Assembly: GCA_036971475.1 (NCBI GenBank)
Contig: JBAIZL010000001.1
Location: 97,577,850 to 97,641,849, forward strand
Source: Prosapia bicincta
Taxonomy: Eukaryota > Arthropoda > Insecta > Hemiptera > Cercopidae
DNA length: 64,000 nucleotides
Reading direction: 5' to 3'
Below the pieces are notes generated by a model. That model ran no database searches. It saw nothing but the letters and a program-made list of their open reading frames with translations, and had not been told where the DNA came from. Shown here in pieces: positions 45,191-58,862 of this stretch. How positions within the stretch are numbered: position 1 is the stretch's first letter; the number at the start of each line of letters is the position of its first letter. A program made the position numbers and the translations under genes.

Positions 45191-48100
45191 AAATATACAA
45201 AAAAACTTCAAGATGTAAAACACAAATCTGCAAGTTCTAAATTAAATATTTTGTACATGAAAAACTTTATTTGATTAATAATAATTAAAACAGCCCTTAC
45301 CGATACTGAATTTAAAGTAATTTTTATATACAGTATCTAGAAAAGAAATAAATTCTAAAATGTTGCACCATAATATTGGTGCAATAGCGGAATACAAATC
45401 CACTAATTACTTTATCAATGGCAATGTGATTTACTTCTTTTTATGGTAACGTCTTTCCTTCTTGATGACTGTCCCTCTTTACTGCTGTCATTAACCTTTC
45501 TAGGTCTACATTTGTCACTATATGACAAGTTTTGCAATATATATTGTAAAAATATAGAACAGGTGATGTGTGAACGATGCACAAGAATATACCATTGAAA
45601 TTGAAAGTCAAAGATTACTACAAAGAAATAGAAGAAACATGTATATGATAGATGGCAGAAATTTTAAATACGTATGTTTCCAAAACATTACCTAACTAAA
45701 GATCGAAATAAAAATATTATTTTTAACCTCCAATATAAAAATAATGAGCAAAATATCGTGTCTAAAAAAACGTGTGCTTCGAAATAAGCCAATTTATTTT
45801 ATAACTACAGTGCCTTGTATGATGGAAATAATGGTGCGTACCGCCTTTACAAGCGTGTGTAATCACCCTGATCTGATTATACGAATATTACACGATAATT
45901 TCATACCTTGCTACAAGTGAGTTATACTGAATGAGGTACATGTGAATGTTATTGCCTGCAGATTACCTTCCAGAGGTTAAGTCACACGATCGGAATCTTC
46001 AAGCGGGGTCATGACACAATTTACTGTTTACACTATCTGACTGCATGACAAGTCATATTGTGCAAAGAATGTGATACGCCGTGTAAAGGACTTTTGAAAC
46101 ACGCCACACGTTCACTGGACGTCGAGTATTTTACAAGGTAGTGAAGGATTTACATAGTGCCAATTATTCTTCCAGTCAGATTCAATGTAAAATTGGAAGT
46201 GTCACTGCCAACAAAAATTTTATATTTCATTAAATATATTTATTATATTAAATATTTTTTGAATAATTTATTTTGAATAAATAATGCGAATTGAATATCT
46301 AATAATAAAAATAACATTTCATTAACGCGTCAGCATTTTTACCGTACGAGTTTCAGTAAATAGTTTAATTTAACATACTGTTAATGTTAACAACAACAAA
46401 AGATCTAACCAAATTACCAAAAACATCTAAATGTGAAATATCGTTATGGAATTTAAGCCTTATGAAATATACATTGCTTAGAAATAGAAATTTGATATTT
46501 TTAAATATTTAAACATAACTACCAAATAGACTCAAAGTGAAAAAAAAACATGTGTTAATATTACCCTGCTGATATATAATTCTTTCGAAAATCTTTTGGG
46601 CAGTTAGTTCCTATAGAAGTGTAAGGAAGGGGAGATTGCCACGAATCTTTTTTAGGAATGTAGTAACGTTCGATGGATTTATCCCATACCTTTTTACGTT
46701 GCGCTATTTGAAGTCACACTATATTCAAGCTTATATCTTATCGTATAGTTTATATTTTTAGGTCAAGAAAGTTTCCAAAAACACAACTTCTTTTTAAACA
46801 CAATCGTAGGTAAGCTAATTTGTAAAAAATACAAACCATAACTGAAAGTGATGCTATTGGATAATAAAATTGATAACGAAAATTGCTCCTGATTACGACA
46901 CAATAAAGGATATAAACAGAACAACCTATCCAAATTTCACAACATGAGTGTTTTTTCAACTCCAATATATATTAACTCAATACGTTTTTCTCATCAGCGA
47001 TTTTTAGAAAGATAAAACATCTGTGTTGCTTTTGTAATAGTGGCTGATGAGCTCAACGTAGTTGGAACGCGATTCAGTTATAAGACTTGTATGAGTCTTA
47101 ATTCGATTTGAATTCTTAGTTTTTGAAGACGATTAAAGTGTTTTAAAATCAGACTAGAATTTGAAACTCATATATTTGGGTTCTTCTTCAGTTCAAAGTC
47201 TTGAACGTTGACTTCTTTATTTTGAAAATCGTCTTGCGGAAGAGAAATAGAATAGTAGGTTTTTAAAGATGTTTGTAAACCATTAACAAATTTTAGGACT
47301 AAAATTTGATTTATTCAACAGCCGTATATGATGATGGTTCTTTAAATGGTTGAAAGACTTTTTTAAAATTAAATGAACCTATGATGAAACAAAAGTTTTG
47401 AAAATGTTTTTCAAATTTTATCTTAATTTGTCAGAACAATGACTTATTAAAATTGAAGAAAATGTCATCGAAATGTTAACTTGGAAAAAAAGACGTAGGA
47501 AAACATAAAGCTTTGTAGAGGATTTAAGAGTTAAAACAAAAACTGGACTTCATTCAACGGAAAATTATTTGAAATGTATGAACAAATATTAAAAAATGTA
47601 TTTAATGTTACATCAGCCTCGAGATGTACTGAATTAAAAAATAATTAAAAATAAAAGTACATTTAATAATATCGACAAATGTTTCAGATCTAAATAAGAA
47701 ACAGCTTCCTACCAGGTTTAATTACAACGTGTTATATCCAGATCACTGAGGTTCAAATCAGTAGCCCCGCTTTTAATGAACGGAATAAACCTTTTAATGG
47801 ATTTAAAACATTCTTTAAGTGGAATTCGAACTAAATCTGGAGTGAACTAAGCTAACAATGAACGGAGAGGTTCTGGTTCAGAAATTTAATTTTATGTTTT
47901 TTTGCAATTTTAATTAAGTTTATTAAAAAGATGTTGAATTATAAAAATATAAATAAGTTGTAGACGGATATTTCAAGTTGAAAAAACTTTGTCCAAATTC
48001 TCATTTTCATTTAACAAAATTTAGTTTCATACTTAACGTGAATAAATTACACATTTTTTCAAATTAAAATTTGGCAACTAATAGCCATATTTACAAACAT

Positions 48101-48194
48101 TTTTTAAATTAAAAAAATCATAGTTATAATTCAAGATTTTTTAGGTTCCATATAGAACTTATTTATATGAATAGAGCAGTAATTTAATTTAATT
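45191..48194. other. AT-rich DNA, no gene seen
   Basis: A more balanced patch at about 45820-46150 has no recognised function. No transposon end was found. Confidence 0.45.
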
Positions 48195-48211
48195 ACACAC
48201 ACACACATACA

Positions 48212-48307
<96 letters not shown>
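48195..48307. repeat. (CA)n(TA)n microsatellite
   Basis: About 35 CA units with two interruptions, followed by about 20 TA units. Confidence 0.97.
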
Positions 48308-48308
<1 letters not shown>

Positions 48309-51300
48309 CGTTTCAACGTAATGTAGTGTTATTGAAATTAGAAAAGTATTTGTTCCAGATCAATACTGATAGTGTACAGATAATTGAGAACGACAATATG
48401 CCTATACTTTTTGATGCATAATTCCCTGCGCTGCCAATATATTTCCTCTTTAAACATATTTCATTGCAGATACATAAACGAGACACCAGTGACTAGGTGG
48501 AAAAGAGGGAAGACATTGCTTAGAATTCCTATCAATATGCTAATTTTACAAATACTTTTTTTAATTTTAAATAAACTATAAGTTTTCTAAACATTAGAAA
48601 ATGCATGAAACTCGGAGACGAAGAAATATTGACTATTTTGTCTAAAATAATTTATCAAAATATTTTAAAAAATGTGTGTTTAATTATTTTTTCAATAGTA
48701 CGATAAATTAGACGAAAAACGATCGTCACATATTTATTTCTGTTCCACAAATCGTTTTGGTGATACCGTTAATCTTTAAGGGCCACTTTAGCAATATACG
48801 ATATTCACTGAGGTTAATTGAACAACTGGTTAGAAGTCAGCCTGACTAAATTATGTCGACACAATGTACAATCATGTTACCGCACGTTTCAAATCTTTTA
48901 TGTTACTGCATATCTTTGCAACCGTTCACTATGCAGATCTGTGTCATAGATGAATACCGGCTGAGCACTCCGTTTACAGCGCATTGTCGTTTTCAATAAT
49001 CGGACAAGTTGTCTGCAACAGTTACGTTTGCGATTAGTAACTAATCTGAGATCATTGTAAAATAACATCATTAAACACATTGTATAGTGATACTCCGACA
49101 GGAATGAGTAAATGCGGGCTAGAGCAAATAATTTTATTAGGAGTAGGCTTATATTGCTAAATTTTTCTAGAACAATGATCATTCGTTTTCAATAGTAAAT
49201 TCGTGCAACTGTTTCTGATATGCTGGATGAATGCTGATATGTGTAAACGTTTTTATCAGTAAAATAAATTGCAAAATAAATATAGAAACATTTGTATTTA
49301 TTTATAAAATATGTTTAAGAATTTCTGATAAAATCATGGATTTCCCGAGATAACCCTCATAAATTTAAAGTTTAACATTTTGTTTACGTTACACTTTACT
49401 CATAAGGGTCTTATGGTTTTTAAATATTTCTATTTTTCTTTGAGTCGTATCCTTGCCTGTTTTCTGTTTACTTTACTATGAGTTTCCAAAAGAGGTAAAA
49501 TGATTTTCTTTTCAGAACGAAATTGCCTAGAATTCAGTCCAGACCTTAAATTATACTGTATATGAATTTAGACTCAAAAAAAAACGCTTGACATGAAGTT
49601 GTTATTATTTTATACAATTGGAAAATATTAGTTCCTTATACATTTTACTGAGATCCACACACTTGTAAGGAATTATAACTTGAAGCAACCTGTGTTCACA
49701 TCAGTTATAGCGTTATTTGATTCATACGACCGTAAATCCTAACCCTATATCTTAATTTAAACCGTATCTAGTTATTTACCCATTTGAAATTTTTGCAAAA
49801 AGGTCATTTTTTAGTACGTTACATCTTTTAACAAAATATTTAAAAAAATGTTTTACCTTTTTTTGGTAGGAAGCAAGCGATAAAAATGTAAATCTCTTAA
49901 AATAAAAGTATTATTTTATTTATTAATTGTTATAATTGTTTAAGAATAAATTAAAGTTATATTATATTAAATCAAGTCATTGTAATTACCATTTACCTGA
50001 TAGTGATATTCTTAGTAGATTATAGTCTATTAATTTGTTTTATACTTTAATCAACATTTAATATTACTTAATTTAAAATAAAAACAAAAAACGTTTTTAT
50101 TACTTATTACAACTATATACTATTTAACTTTACAGCTTACGAATTTCAACATAACCACTAAATAACATCTAAGTGAAGTCGAAATCACGGGAAATTTTGG
50201 CGTGTTTAGTTTTCGAAATTCTTTGAAATAACTCACTAATCTCACTTTACCCCCGTTACATTTTAAATGGTGTAACATTTTTATTTGTGATACTGAATAC
50301 GTCCAACACATATCTCATTGAAATAAATTTCCTGGCAAAGTTAGGCGCTAATAGATCCAATTACTATTTCCTAGAGTTAATAAATAATTGTATTGTAAAA
50401 TAAATTTACCGTAAAAGTTATTTTAAAATCAAATACTGTGATCAGATTTTTATTTTTCATGTACAACTTTTACATATTTTATTTTAAAAGATCTATAAAT
50501 CTAAAACTCTAATAAATAATTAATTAGTATAAGTAGTAAAGTAAATATAACATTTTATCATCTGTGTTTTGTAAATGTTGCATTTTTTACTCGTATTTAA
50601 CGAAAGGGTCTATCTGTGTCCTCAAAAAAAAAACTACCTCCATATACAAATTGACCTCATAATTACTACTATCTAAATAGAGTACAATAGAGTGAAATGT
50701 GCAAATAAATGGGCAGATTCTGTATGTGCCCTGTATAAATTCTTTAAATTAAATGTTTGGAGTTACACACAATCATAAATCCAACTGTACTATATGCTAC
50801 TAGTTGTACAATAATCTTCAGTTTTTTTTTATGCGAGTATAATACCTTTCAAAATAAATAGGATTCAAATGTAAATTAACCCCATAAATCTTAAGCTATT
50901 GAACGAACTCCAAGCACAGAAAACATTGAGATATAAAACGAAGTCGGTAGTAATTAGGTGCAGAAAGTATGTCGACCTGATACGAACGTACGGTACTCGT
51001 GTGTCATTTCCAGTAAACAGCTTAGAGTTATTAAATAATGAACAATTTAATCTAAAGTAATGACAGATACAACTCAGGCTCAAGTTGAACTGATGTTTTG
51101 ATTGATTTATCCCCAACGAGGTAATCGACTTACAGAGACGTGTAGAAAAAATACACAACTATTATCGTTAAACACTCTTCGTCACTAATGACGGCTCCTG
51201 AACTCATCTGGATTAAACCCGTCTGTGACGAAACCAACTGTTTGTGGTCACAATGTGATTTGGTGTTGAATCCGTGGCATTCAGAGGTGTCGAAAAAGTT

Positions 51301-51860
51301 ACTAAATAATGAAAAAGGCTGTTAAAATATTCTACGTTTTTCCTACAAAAAAAAAAATGTGTAGAAATATTCTGCCTTTCCTAGAGAAGGCCTCTCTTCT
51401 ACAGTTGACGTTATTCGAATGCCCTTTAACATACAAAATAATTATTGTGATAGATAAAGGACATCAGAAAGTTTCAATAGCATAGAAGATAACTTCTGTA
51501 CTTTGCTAGGAAGTGCAGAAAATGTTTTAATTCGGGGTAATTTGGATATAGAATTTGTAAGGTGTTATTTTTCAAACCTATAAAACTTTATTGGAAAATT
51601 CCATTGCAATGAAGTTAATTGAATTGACTTAAGTTAATTAGATTGTTTGCCTGAAATTTACGCATAAAACAATCTACCCAGTCCAGGTGAATTCTGTCGT
51701 GGGCAAGATTTAATCAGGTCACTTTCTTTGTCTTGTCAATAAAAATCTCTAATTGATAGCTGTTATAAAAGCTAAACCATTTGCCATTAAATGGTAATAT
51801 TATTTGAAAACCTAAATATAAATAACGTTAAAATGTAATAAAATACATATTCACATGCAA
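48308..51860. other. AT-rich DNA, no gene seen
   Basis: Short frames such as 48898-49182 and 50865-51158 on the minus strand resemble no family I know and lack supporting splice or promoter signals. Confidence 0.45.
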
Positions 51861-51932
51861 AAATTAGGAAATGGAATGAAATAAATTGAAATAAACATTA
51901 TTTTCAATTTATTTCATTATATTTCTTAATTT
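51861..51932. repeat. AT-rich hairpin (31-bp arms)
   Basis: AAATTAGGAAATGGAATGAA... pairs with ...TTCATTATATTTCTTAATTT with three mismatches and a loop of about 9 bp. Confidence 0.75.
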
Positions 51933-53257
51933 TTAGAACACTAAAAGGTTACGAAATGTGTTGAGATTTGAGGTTTAATATTTCAGCTTTTACATTTCCT
52001 TTTGATACTTTTTTAAAAATATTTGAATATGTATTCAAATCTATCCTAGATAAATAAGTTGATAGTTATATTAATTATACCTTAAATACATCTAGGTCTC
52101 TTATTATATCAATTTGCTCTTAGAAGGAGAAATGATCCTGCTTAAAAGGTGCTCATCCAATGGGCCGTTATAAAAGAGAGTGTAAAGGAAAAGTTTAATT
52201 ATGTTCTTTATAGGTGAATTAGGGGAAAATTGTCTCAGGTATAAACACGTTGGTCATGTAGAGTTATTTATGAGACCAGCTTGGATGAAAATCTCAGTTC
52301 TGGGTAAAAACATTGTTCTTTAACCCAAATTCTGTACGTTTAGTGGAAACCTACCTTAAGGGCTTTACCTGACAGTGTAACTGTTAAGTACTCTTAAGAA
52401 TGTTCCAGGAAGAAGATTTTAGTTCAGGATTACTTAAACTATGGTTTGTTCCCCTCAGTTGCTATAATGGCCTGAACAGATCGTAAGTTTGTTCAAATAA
52501 AAGATTACTGACTCATGTACCTACCTTTACTTGGAAGGTATCAGGAAATTATAACTTACTATATAACCACTTAACCAGCTGTTGAACTCAAAAGGAAGTG
52601 TATAACTCCTGAACTTAAGAGTGTAAACCAAAATGAAATAAAGGAAGCATAAATATTTTTATAAAATTCAGACGTATTTTTAAATATTGCCCTATAGTTA
52701 GAACTACATTTTGAATTTTATTGTTTAAATCATTTTTTAGCCGAAACATCGTAGTAATTTGTTCAAAGTAGGGCTTTAAAGTGATGGTATTTTATTAAGT
52801 TGTAAAGTCCAAGTTAGGTTAAATAAAAATATATAGTTAAAAATTGTCTTGAATTTTATTGCTGTCTCGAGTGATCATTGATTTTTTCTCTTACAATTTT
52901 AGTTAGTTTAGATTATGTTTAAAATTTTGTAATAATCCACAAAAATGTATATTAAGTAATAATTATTTTAATCAGATTTTAATTATCCGTGATATAATGG
53001 GTAAATTTTACTTTTAGGATCAAATTCAACTTATAAAGTCAAATTTTCTAAGAGTTAACCATAGGGGAATTTTAATAAAATTGCTTCTGCGTAATCCGTT
53101 GTATATTCCTTTTATAATTTACCAAAATCCAAAATCTTAAGGTAGAATATAAAATTTAATGCTCATTTAAGTTCTATCAATAATTATTAGTGATAGCAAT
53201 TTGACTTTAAAAGCTGAATATTTGAGAAAATATTTCAAATTTATATTACAAAGTAAC
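51933..53257. other. AT-rich DNA, no gene seen
   Basis: No recognised feature in about 1.3 kb. Confidence 0.45.
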
Positions 53258-53627
53258 GTATAGTGCGGGTCACGGAACCAGGCCCTTGAGAGTTCGCAGT
53301 ATGCGAGACGGGAGTTAGAGGTTAGTATAAATACTTTCCTACAAGCTTAATAGGATCTGACAAACAATGACTTGCATGAGACGGTCGATATTAGATAAAT
53401 TCGATGAACAATTTGCTACGATGTAATGACAAAATTAGATTCGATGAAATAAAAAAAATCGATTAAATAACAAGTGATCTTGAAATATTTTTAGACATAT
53501 CGGAAGCAGAAGCAATTAATGTAGAGAACATTCTGAATATGTAACATGTTTTCCGATGTGGTAGTACACGAGTAATCTTGTGCGATCTCTCAATGCCAAG
53601 TGCACGGTTACGTGGTCCGCACTATAC
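53258..53627. mobile_element. Unclassified 370-bp MITE
   Basis: The ends GTATAGTGCGGGTCACG and, in reverse complement, GTATAGTGCGGACCACG match at 15 of 17 positions. Similarity continues inward for about 45 bp (AACC..GC..TTG...GAGAG.TCGCA). No coding sequence is present, so this would be a non-autonomous element. No convincing target duplication is visible, so the superfamily cannot be assigned. Confidence 0.6.
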
Positions 53628-56600
53628 TTCCAACTTATAGAAGAAAATGTAATAAGCTGAATAGACAAGTGCTAAATGCTTTCCAATTAGGCCAATACCA
53701 CGGTTGAGTAGAGCTGGTGAAGGAGTTTGAGAGAAATAGCGTAACATTTTACCACCCTGTTCTAGTTTTCTCTGATTTGGGATATTCCGTATGCACCTAT
53801 ATATTGTACTGAGAAAAATTAAAAGGTGATTATTATACTTTACGGCATATATTATCACTGAGTGACTTATCCGCCACACAAATTGGGTATACACGGGCGC
53901 TTAATGTACTCTGATGTTACAACTTTTTTGAGCTATACAAGTCAGATGTTACTACGAGATCGATTCGGGTCACAAGAGCAATTTTGTGTAACTTCTGCCT
54001 TGAAATAATGTAGCGAGAGTGTGTTTTCCCTGCTATTGTTAAAAATTTGAAAATATGCTGATAAATTGATCTAAGCAGTTTGTGATGTGCGTTTCTTAGC
54101 GTAAATCTAACAGTATGTTAAATAAAATCAACTGTAGAGTACTAACTCCTAAAAAACAAGGTTAACAATAAATTGATAGAGGTGGCCTGAAAAATTCCTG
54201 GGCGGCAAGAATGCAGTGCTCAGCTAAACTGAATATAATTACAACTCACACGCAGCATTAGGCTGTAATTTGTCAAAAACCTACCGGTGGCCTGACTTCC
54301 TTAATCATTAATCCCATTAGGCAACTGGATCGTACCGCCTTGTCGCGTGATCTTTTGTGTCGTTAGTGCAAAGAAATAGTTCCGTGTTCGTACAGCTTTC
54401 ATTTTTAAACTCATTTTGTAACATTATGAGAATGGAATGCGCTGTGTGGATGAGTATTTAGAAACTAATTAGGTAATAATTTCACTAACAACTTGGATCA
54501 GTTCTATTACAGTAAAATATAACCCTCTTGCAATTTATTACGGTCACGAGTTAATTCAACCGCTTTAAAGATCTCGTATTTGTCATGTTTAATTACATTA
54601 GGGAATCACTTTAACTGTCATCGTCCGGCTATGTTGACTAGCTCACGTTAGTCACTGTCCGGTATATAAGGACGAGCTCAAGGTTTAAAGTTTTGATAAT
54701 GGAGTCTATCCGAAACTAGTAAAAGAAGAACGTTTTGATGATAGCAAAGGCAGAGGAATGTACTCAAATGTATATTTACTTTTGTGCTAAACTCTGTAAA
54801 TCCCTAAAATTGAGATTAAACTGAATTCGCAGTATAATTTCAAAATGTTTACGTAGCCTACTGTAATTGGAGCAATTCATGAATTCAACAATCATGAACA
54901 GCTGTTATTGAGTTTTGTTTTAATTAATGTTTATAAGCCCCAGTTACAAAAAATTGGTTTATGAATATCTTTGTCAATTATGATGTTTTTAATTTCTACA
55001 AATCTACGCCAGCATTTTAATTTTAGTATCTGTGAGAAATACAACAAAATTACGGTATATTTAATACGGTAAATAATTTTCAATGCACATTCAGCCGAGT
55101 CTCATGCTCGATAATCTTCTATCCAACAATCGCATGGCTACGAGATCTAATACAGTTAATTGGTAGTCTTTAGAGATGTGTCCAATATACGGTAATACAT
55201 ATGTTTCGGCACATTCTGTTCCCAAGTACATTACCAGTGTGCATGTGATAAGGTTTAGTAGAAAGAGGATGGATCATTAAGAGTACAAAGATAGGGTGAA
55301 ATTGTGCAGCGTCTTAACATCGAATCACCATAAATCCATATATTCTGTGAAACATATGGCTGGTGTGAAACTCGTATTCCTATAATATTTTCTACGAAAT
55401 ATCTACTAAAAATATAAGTCTTGACTGATTTATCTAAGAAGGGCCTAAACAATTACATACAGGTAGCTATAACACCTGCGCGGCGTTTTGTAAATTCCTT
55501 CTATAACATTTTGATCGTAACTCACAAAAATTGCCATTTGACTGACTAACGTAGAAATCAAATTAGAGCCTAAATTTATGTCAGAACCTGTGATTCATAG
55601 AGTAATTTGGCCACTAAGAGAATTTTCCAACATTTTTATTTTCGAGGGATGTATATATCCTATAATAAATAGCTCATCCTTTTATATTTCTAGTTCATAT
55701 GTACTAAAAATGCAGTGCATAAGGAACTGATAATTCAAAAAAGTAATATAGGGAACGATTTTTTAAATTTTAGTATGATAACAGAATTGATGTTTCAAAA
55801 AATTGAATTTTAACTCTAGTTAAACATTTTAAGTTTTTATTTTTAGCATGAAGTAACTCACTAAAAAATTAGATATTTTAAAAAATCACCAACGATCGGT
55901 AAGTTTATATGAAAAACAATTTGATTCAATATAAAGATGGCCATGCTTTGTAAACATAGGCAAACAAACCTTCTCATTTTCTAGATTTGTAAGATTCGTT
56001 CATTAAGACACTTTCTTAGAACAAAAAGTATACACACACTGAACATACATTTATCCCATTACCACAAGCTCTTAAAATTGTTTTGATTTTATCAAGGTAT
56101 TATTTACAAATGATGAAGTAATTTAACCTTCCGTACACGACATAAAAATATAATTGACATTTAAATGTAATGATACTAAAGAACGAAAGTGAGTTTTTCG
56201 AGTCAATTAGGCTCCAAATTAATTCTGAATTTCTAATTAAATCCAATAAACATTTGATAGTAATAAATTTCAATTCATGGGAAAATCTGGCACGACATCG
56301 CCATGATCCAATTATAAACCTGATCTCAAGTTTATTTCCATACGATTACATCTAGGGCATTCAAATGCGTGCCTGCGAGTAAAAAGAAATTTGTTACAAT
56401 TATATAACAATAACAGCCTAATAAAAATGTATTACAATATATAAATAATGTATTTTAAAGTAACTAGCTCAGCAGGTTTTTACGTTAAACTAGCCGGTCT
56501 CCACCAGTGGGTCTGCATGTTATTCCTTGTGTTTCCCGATAAGTTTTACTCTCAATATAGGCGTACTATTTCCATTAAATTCAAATAGTTTGTCAAAGAT

Positions 56601-56843
56601 ATCTTCTGTTTATTCAGACAAAAATTTAAAAATCTAAAAACCTTTTAAACAATTGCCGTTACTACATTGACTGCGTTTTCATCAGCAGCTCTACATCATA
56701 TTTTTTAATTGCTACTAAATTCATAAAACTTTGTAATTGCTACTGAATTATCCAGTAAAACTTGTTGGTATTTATGAAATTTTTATTTTAATACGCTTTA
56801 TTCACTAAATATTCTTTGTATTGTTTATTTGAACTTCTCACAC
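53628..56843. other. AT-rich DNA, no gene seen
   Basis: A less AT-rich patch at about 54180-54380 was checked and has no recognised transposon end or exon. Confidence 0.45.
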
Positions 56844-57100
56844 ACATACAACTTTGAGTATTACATACAACTTTGAGTATTACATACAACTTTGAGTATT
56901 ACATTCAACTTTGAGTATTACATACAACTTAGAGTATTACATACAACTTTGAGTATTACACACAACTTTGAGTATTACATACAACTTTGAGTATTACACA
57001 CAACTTTGAGTATTACATACAACTTTGAGTATTACATACAACTTTGAGTATTACATACAACTTTGAGTATTGCACACAACTTTGAGTATTACATACAATT
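56844..57100. repeat. 13 x 19-bp tandem repeat
   Basis: The unit ACATACAACTTTGAGTATT is repeated 13 times with rare substitutions (ACACACAAC and TTAGAG variants), plus a partial unit at the right. Confidence 0.97.
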
Positions 57101-57469
57101 TGACTCCTTCCTTAGATCTACTGAATGTACTTATTGAAGACTATCATTCCCTAAAAAGAAAAATTCTTGGTCAAGTTTAAGAATGGAACGTATTCTTTTT
57201 TTCATGGTTAAAAGTGGTAACAGTCTCACAACTAGACGTCATTTATGCAGATAAAACATTCAAAATATAAGTTCAATTCACTTTATATGTTTTCTCTCGC
57301 GCTATCTACAGTGATTTTCACAAAAACTCATAACCTCAAAATATAACCGAGAAGGTTATTAAAAAACTAAAAGTTGAAGTATTTCTCCCCAAAGATTCAA
57401 GTTCAGGTAGTGTCTTTCTCGGGATATTTTACATTGGAAAAATCAGTGAATATTTTTTTTGTACTTACG
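57101..57469. other. AT-rich DNA, no gene seen
   Basis: Nothing recognised between the 19-bp tandem array and the nested element that follows. Confidence 0.5.
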
Positions 57470-57550
57470 ATTATACGGAGGCCACTAATATAGGTACGTA
57501 GTAATGTTGTATAAAATTACAACCAAATCTATTTTGACTGGATACTTCAT

Positions 57551-57553
<3 letters not shown>

Positions 57554-57603
<50 letters not shown>
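57554..57603. repeat. (TA)n microsatellite, left of Tigger
   Basis: About 24 TA units, interrupted at its right end by the Tigger element. Confidence 0.97.
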
Positions 57604-57606
<3 letters not shown>

Positions 57607-58473
57607 TAAACTCCCGATTATCCGTGGGCGGATTAACCGGTTTAAGGATCATCCGGGGTCTGCCATTGTTTTACAAATATCCAATTTTTATTCCAATCAG
57701 ATTCATGTGTTTAAATTTCCAAACGGTTTACGACGTAAATACGTATAAGGCTTAATAGAAGTTAAGATGAAGGGAATAGATATGTAAATATGTACGTACT
57801 AATTTTTACACTGAAAGGGAAGCATCCCGACGCGGGGCAGCGAAGTAAAAAGGGCGTGCAGACTACTGTATATAAGAAACAATGACAAAATGCTTGGACA
57901 CCCGAAAACCTAATGTGTATCATAAGATTGTAAACAAATGTCAGTTAATCTCGGCTATAAATAGTCTAGGACGTGACATATGCATTATCCATGTCTGTCA
58001 TATACATTATCGATCATTATGGCTTTGTGACACAAATGACACAAGTGGACACTGTGCGACAAAATGGTTCTCAAGAAACTTAGATCGCACATTAAAGCTA
58101 AATCAATGCTCACAGACAAAAGTGACAGATTTTTTTGTTAAAAAGTGAAAGTGTAATGTGTTAAGGAAATTACATAGCCTATTTACATACATACTTTCTT
58201 TTGACATATACTTATGTACGTATTGTAAATAGTTAGACATATAAATGTTATAATCCGTCAAATACATCGACATTTTAAATTATTTTCTGTATTTATTTTG
58301 TCCTCTGAAGATTATTTATGAATTGCATTAACCGGGGTCATTATTTGTGTAACTTATGGTATAATAATCGATTATCGATCGATTTGCTTATTCTTTGTTC
58401 ATAACGAATTATCCGAGGAATTCGTTATCCAGCGTTGCCGGGCCACCCTATTCCACGGATGATCAGGAGTTTA

Positions 58474-58476
<3 letters not shown>
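57604..58476 (+). mobile_element. Tigger/pogo-like DNA transposon, internally deleted
   Basis: The 873-bp element starts CAGTAAACTCCCGATTATCCG and ends with the reverse complement CGGATGATCAGGAGTTTACTG. Its inverted repeats begin CAGTAAACTCC, and TA duplications merge into (TA)n tracts on both sides. Pogo-superfamily (Tigger) elements insert at TA and have such 'CAGT...' ends. The subterminal sequence GTTATCC/GGATAAC-like GGATTAACCGG is typical of the group. The interior encodes only the C-terminal tail of a transposase, so this copy is non-autonomous. Confidence 0.82.
57882..58151 (+). pseudogene. Tigger transposase C-terminal remnant
   Basis: An 88-residue open frame ends ...LKLNQCSQTKVTDFFVKK. 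The closing QTKVTDFFxKK resembles the conserved C-terminal tail (Q..ITDFFKK) of Tigger/pogo transposases. The preceding residues are diverged and the DDE catalytic core and N-terminal CENP-B-like DNA-binding domains are absent. The ATG at 57882 is probably not an original start. Confidence 0.6.

Positions 58477-58561
<85 letters not shown>
58477..58561. repeat. (TA)n microsatellite, right of Tigger
   Basis: About 40 TA units with one CA interruption, the longest TA tract in the window. Confidence 0.97.
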
Positions 58562-58862
58562 TATTGGTATAAAAAATTATAACCAAATTTATCCTAACTG
58601 GATGGTTCTTAGGTACATTCGTATCTAGACGCAGTCCAGTGAGCTGTTGCTACTGTGCGCCAAAAAATGTAGTCCCAACTAAAATGTGAATAAATAAGCC
58701 CAACATAACCTAACTTTAATGTGTATTCTGCAGTTAATTTGCGTGTTGGTTCAAGTTATTTTGTTTGACTTTATTTACCTATGAGGTATCTAGTAGGGAT
58801 AGATTTGGTTGCAATTTTATACAACATTACGAGATACCTATATTAATGGCATCCGTATAATA

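Larger units (their letters stand above)
57470..58862. mobile_element. Inverted-repeat element hosting a Tigger insertion
   Basis: The left arm (57470-57556: ATTATACGGAGGCCACTAAT, ATAGGTA, GTAATGTTGTATAAAATT, CAACCAAATCTAT, CATAGGTA) pairs with the reverse complement of 58778-58862 over about 85 bp. A further diverged copy of the inner half of this arm lies at 58562-58616 in direct orientation, just right of the second (TA)n. The host is probably a MITE-like element with an internal TA microsatellite into which Tigger inserted. Family unknown. Confidence 0.6.

Noticed and set aside
47745..47765. GGTTCAAATC resembling a tRNA or SINE B box
   Set aside because: No A box, acceptor stem or anticodon arm could be placed around it.
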